From Acidobacteriota bacterium (lineage in GTDB: Bacteria > Acidobacteriota > Terriglobia > Bryobacterales > Bryobacteraceae): a stretch of DNA of 43,025 nt. A program made the translations under genes and the position numbers. Location of the stretch: the NCBI GenBank assembly GCA_016870995.1, contig VFZU01000042.1, positions 1 to 43,025 of the forward strand, in the 5' to 3' direction. The notes under the pieces were generated by a model. It ran no database searches and was not told where the DNA came from. It was given only the letters and a program-made list of their open reading frames with translations. Below, piece by piece: positions 41,966 through 43,025 of this stretch. Each line of letters starts with the position of its first letter. Within the stretch, counting starts at the first letter, position 1.

Positions 41966-42898
41966 ATGAAAACTTATGATAGTTGGACTCGACGTAGTCT
42001 TCTAGCAGGCATGGCAGGCAGCCCGCTTTTGCTGGCCCAGGACCCGGTGATTCGCGTTGATGTGCAGTTGGTCAATATCACCTATACGGTGCGCAACAAG
42101 CAGGGTGGCCTGGTTGGCAACCTCACCAAAGACGACTTCACGGTTTTTGAAGACGGCAGGCCGCAGGAGATTACCCGTTTTCAGCGCGACACGGATCTTC
42201 CCTTAACCATCGGTCTGTTGATCGACATCTCAGGCTCGATGTACAACGTCATCGGCACTGGCAAGCGCGCCGCATCCGAGTTCTTTCGCAAAGTGTTGCG
42301 CCCCAAAGATCTCGCCTTCCTGATCACCTTCGGCTCCGAGCTCGAGCTGATGCAGGACCTCACCTCTTCAGTCTCTCTTCTCGATAAAGGTCTTTCCCAA
42401 GTGGAAGGCCAACGCCCGATGCGGGTGATGACTCAAGGCCCTGTACCCACCACGCCCAGAGGAACGCGCATGTTCGACGCAGTTTATCTGGCCGCTGAAG
42501 AAAAGCTCAAGAACGAAGCCGGGCGCAAGGTCATCGTACTGCTCACCGACGGTGCCGATCAAGGCAGCTTCTACAAGCCAGCCGACGCACTCAAACAAAC
42601 CCATTTGTCCGACGCAGTGATCTACAGCTTCTTCTATTACGAACCCATGTACGGCAGCGACGAAGGAGCACTCAAGCGGCTATCGGGCGACACGGGGGGA
42701 CGAGTGTTCGATGTCACGCGCGGGCGCCTTGACCGCGCCTTTGAACAACTGCAGGAAGAGATGCGCAGCCAATACGCGCTCTCTTACTCGCCATCCAACG
42801 ACAAGCGCGATGGGGCCTTCCGTCGCGTTGAAATTAAGCCGAAGGATTCGAATCTCAAGGTGCAAGCCCGCCGCGGCTACTACGCCACCAACGCCTAG
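41966..42898 (+). CDS. VWFA-related acidobacterial-type exported protein
   Basis: The 310-residue protein begins with a twin-arginine-like leader (TRRSLLAGMAGSPLLLAQ) and then the acidobacterial VWFA-related domain (TIGR03436 type, as I recall): RVDVQLVNITYTVRNKQGGL, NLTKDDFTVFEDGRPQEITR, followed by the von Willebrand A fold. The metal-ion site DISGSM is intact, and the conserved threonine/aspartate region VIVLLTDGADQGS is present. It ends with YALSYSPSN and VQARRGYYATNA, typical of this family. Such proteins are abundant in Solibacter-like genomes; their function is unknown, probably adhesion or protein interaction outside the cytoplasm. The 127 bases after it to the window end show no gene I can support. 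Confidence 0.92.
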   Translation: MKTYDSWTRRSLLAGMAGSPLLLAQDPVIRVDVQLVNITYTVRNKQGGLVGNLTKDDFTVFEDGRPQEITRFQRDTDLPLTIGLLIDISGSMYNVIGTGKRAASEFFRKVLRPKDLAFLITFGSELELMQDLTSSVSLLDKGLSQVEGQRPMRVMTQGPVPTTPRGTRMFDAVYLAAEEKLKNEAGRKVIVLLTDGADQGSFYKPADALKQTHLSDAVIYSFFYYEPMYGSDEGALKRLSGDTGGRVFDVTRGRLDRAFEQLQEEMRSQYALSYSPSNDKRDGAFRRVEIKPKDSNLKVQARRGYYATNA

Positions 42899-43025
42899 CC
42901 CGGATTTCTCACCAGCTCTCCGCACTCCCCACTTTGGCCCGGAACAGCGAAGGTGTGGCGAAGCTCCGGACTTCTGAAAAAACGTAAAAATCGACTTTTG
43001 TTTGTTTCCGCACACTTACGAACAG

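Noticed and set aside
42899-43025. Possible terminator or repeat after the VWA gene
   Set aside because: There are short A and T runs (GAAAAAACG, CTTTTG) but no stem strong enough to call, and no repeat unit I could confirm.
1-43025. CRISPR arrays, tRNA or rRNA genes
   Set aside because: I saw no regularly spaced repeats and no tRNA- or rRNA-like stretches; coding genes fill almost the whole window.

Overview
The window looks like chromosomal DNA of an acidobacterium, most likely of the Bryobacterales/Solibacter type. This is inferred from gene content, not from a marker gene. The pointers are a large Oar-like TonB-dependent receptor with a carboxypeptidase-regulatory domain, a von Willebrand factor A protein of the acidobacterial type, a DUF1501 plus cytochrome/DUF1549/DUF1553 pair, and an ECF sigma factor (Sig-70_X6 type) next to large Ser/Thr kinase-TPR proteins. 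Genes are tightly packed, with many ATGA overlaps. No gene-free stretch exceeds about 130 bases. I saw no tRNA, rRNA or CRISPR array.

Layout. (1) 1-90 (+): the end of an IS3-like transposase, apparently inserted in the 3' end of a HEAT-repeat gene. (2) 74-8685 (-): a run of genes read leftward: rlmH, accD, an exported D-aminoacylase, an ABC-F ATPase, an exported aldo/keto reductase, an alpha/beta hydrolase, then ECF sigma, a membrane protein (putative anti-sigma) and the broken HEAT gene. (3) 8717-13987 (+): an FHA-GAF-SpoIIE phosphatase, then a glycan-type cluster of GT2 glycosyltransferase, DegT aminotransferase, SDR epimerase and methyltransferase. (4) 14077-17203 (+): a reduced Tad pilus/secretion set, cpaB-tadB-tadC, in which CpaB carries a secretin-like tail. 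(5) 17200-22960: a DHH phosphoesterase (-), a DegT aminotransferase with a Tat-like start, and the Oar-like receptor. (6) 22957-28189: a VUT transporter (-), yebC, ruvC, a small exported protein, deoB, a receptor without a sensor domain (MCP) and an interrupted STAS gene. (7) 28304-34093 (-): an ECF sigma factor and two tandem kinase-TPR paralogues, all disrupted. (8) 34128-42898: pgeF and an isolated nuoB, a tiny His-rich membrane protein, an interrupted small gene, a cyclophilin, DUF1501, a long OmpA::DUF1549/DUF1553 reading frame, an AlkA-like glycosylase and a VWA protein.

Three signals stand out. First, five loci between 27.9 and 35.9 kb (STAS gene, two kinases, ECF sigma gene, a small gene) carry in-frame stops or frameshifts, while the housekeeping genes around them are intact. 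Because TGA and TAG clearly terminate many genes here, recoding is unlikely and decay (or locally poor sequence) is the better reading. Second, at least nine start codons are preceded at 6-8 bases by a TANNNT hexamer, as expected of -10 boxes of leaderless or nearly leaderless transcripts. Third, two architectures are unusual: CpaB with a secretin-like tail in a Tad set lacking ATPase, secretin and pilin, and an OmpA-type protein continuous with a DUF1549/DUF1553 protein that has its own internal signal peptide.
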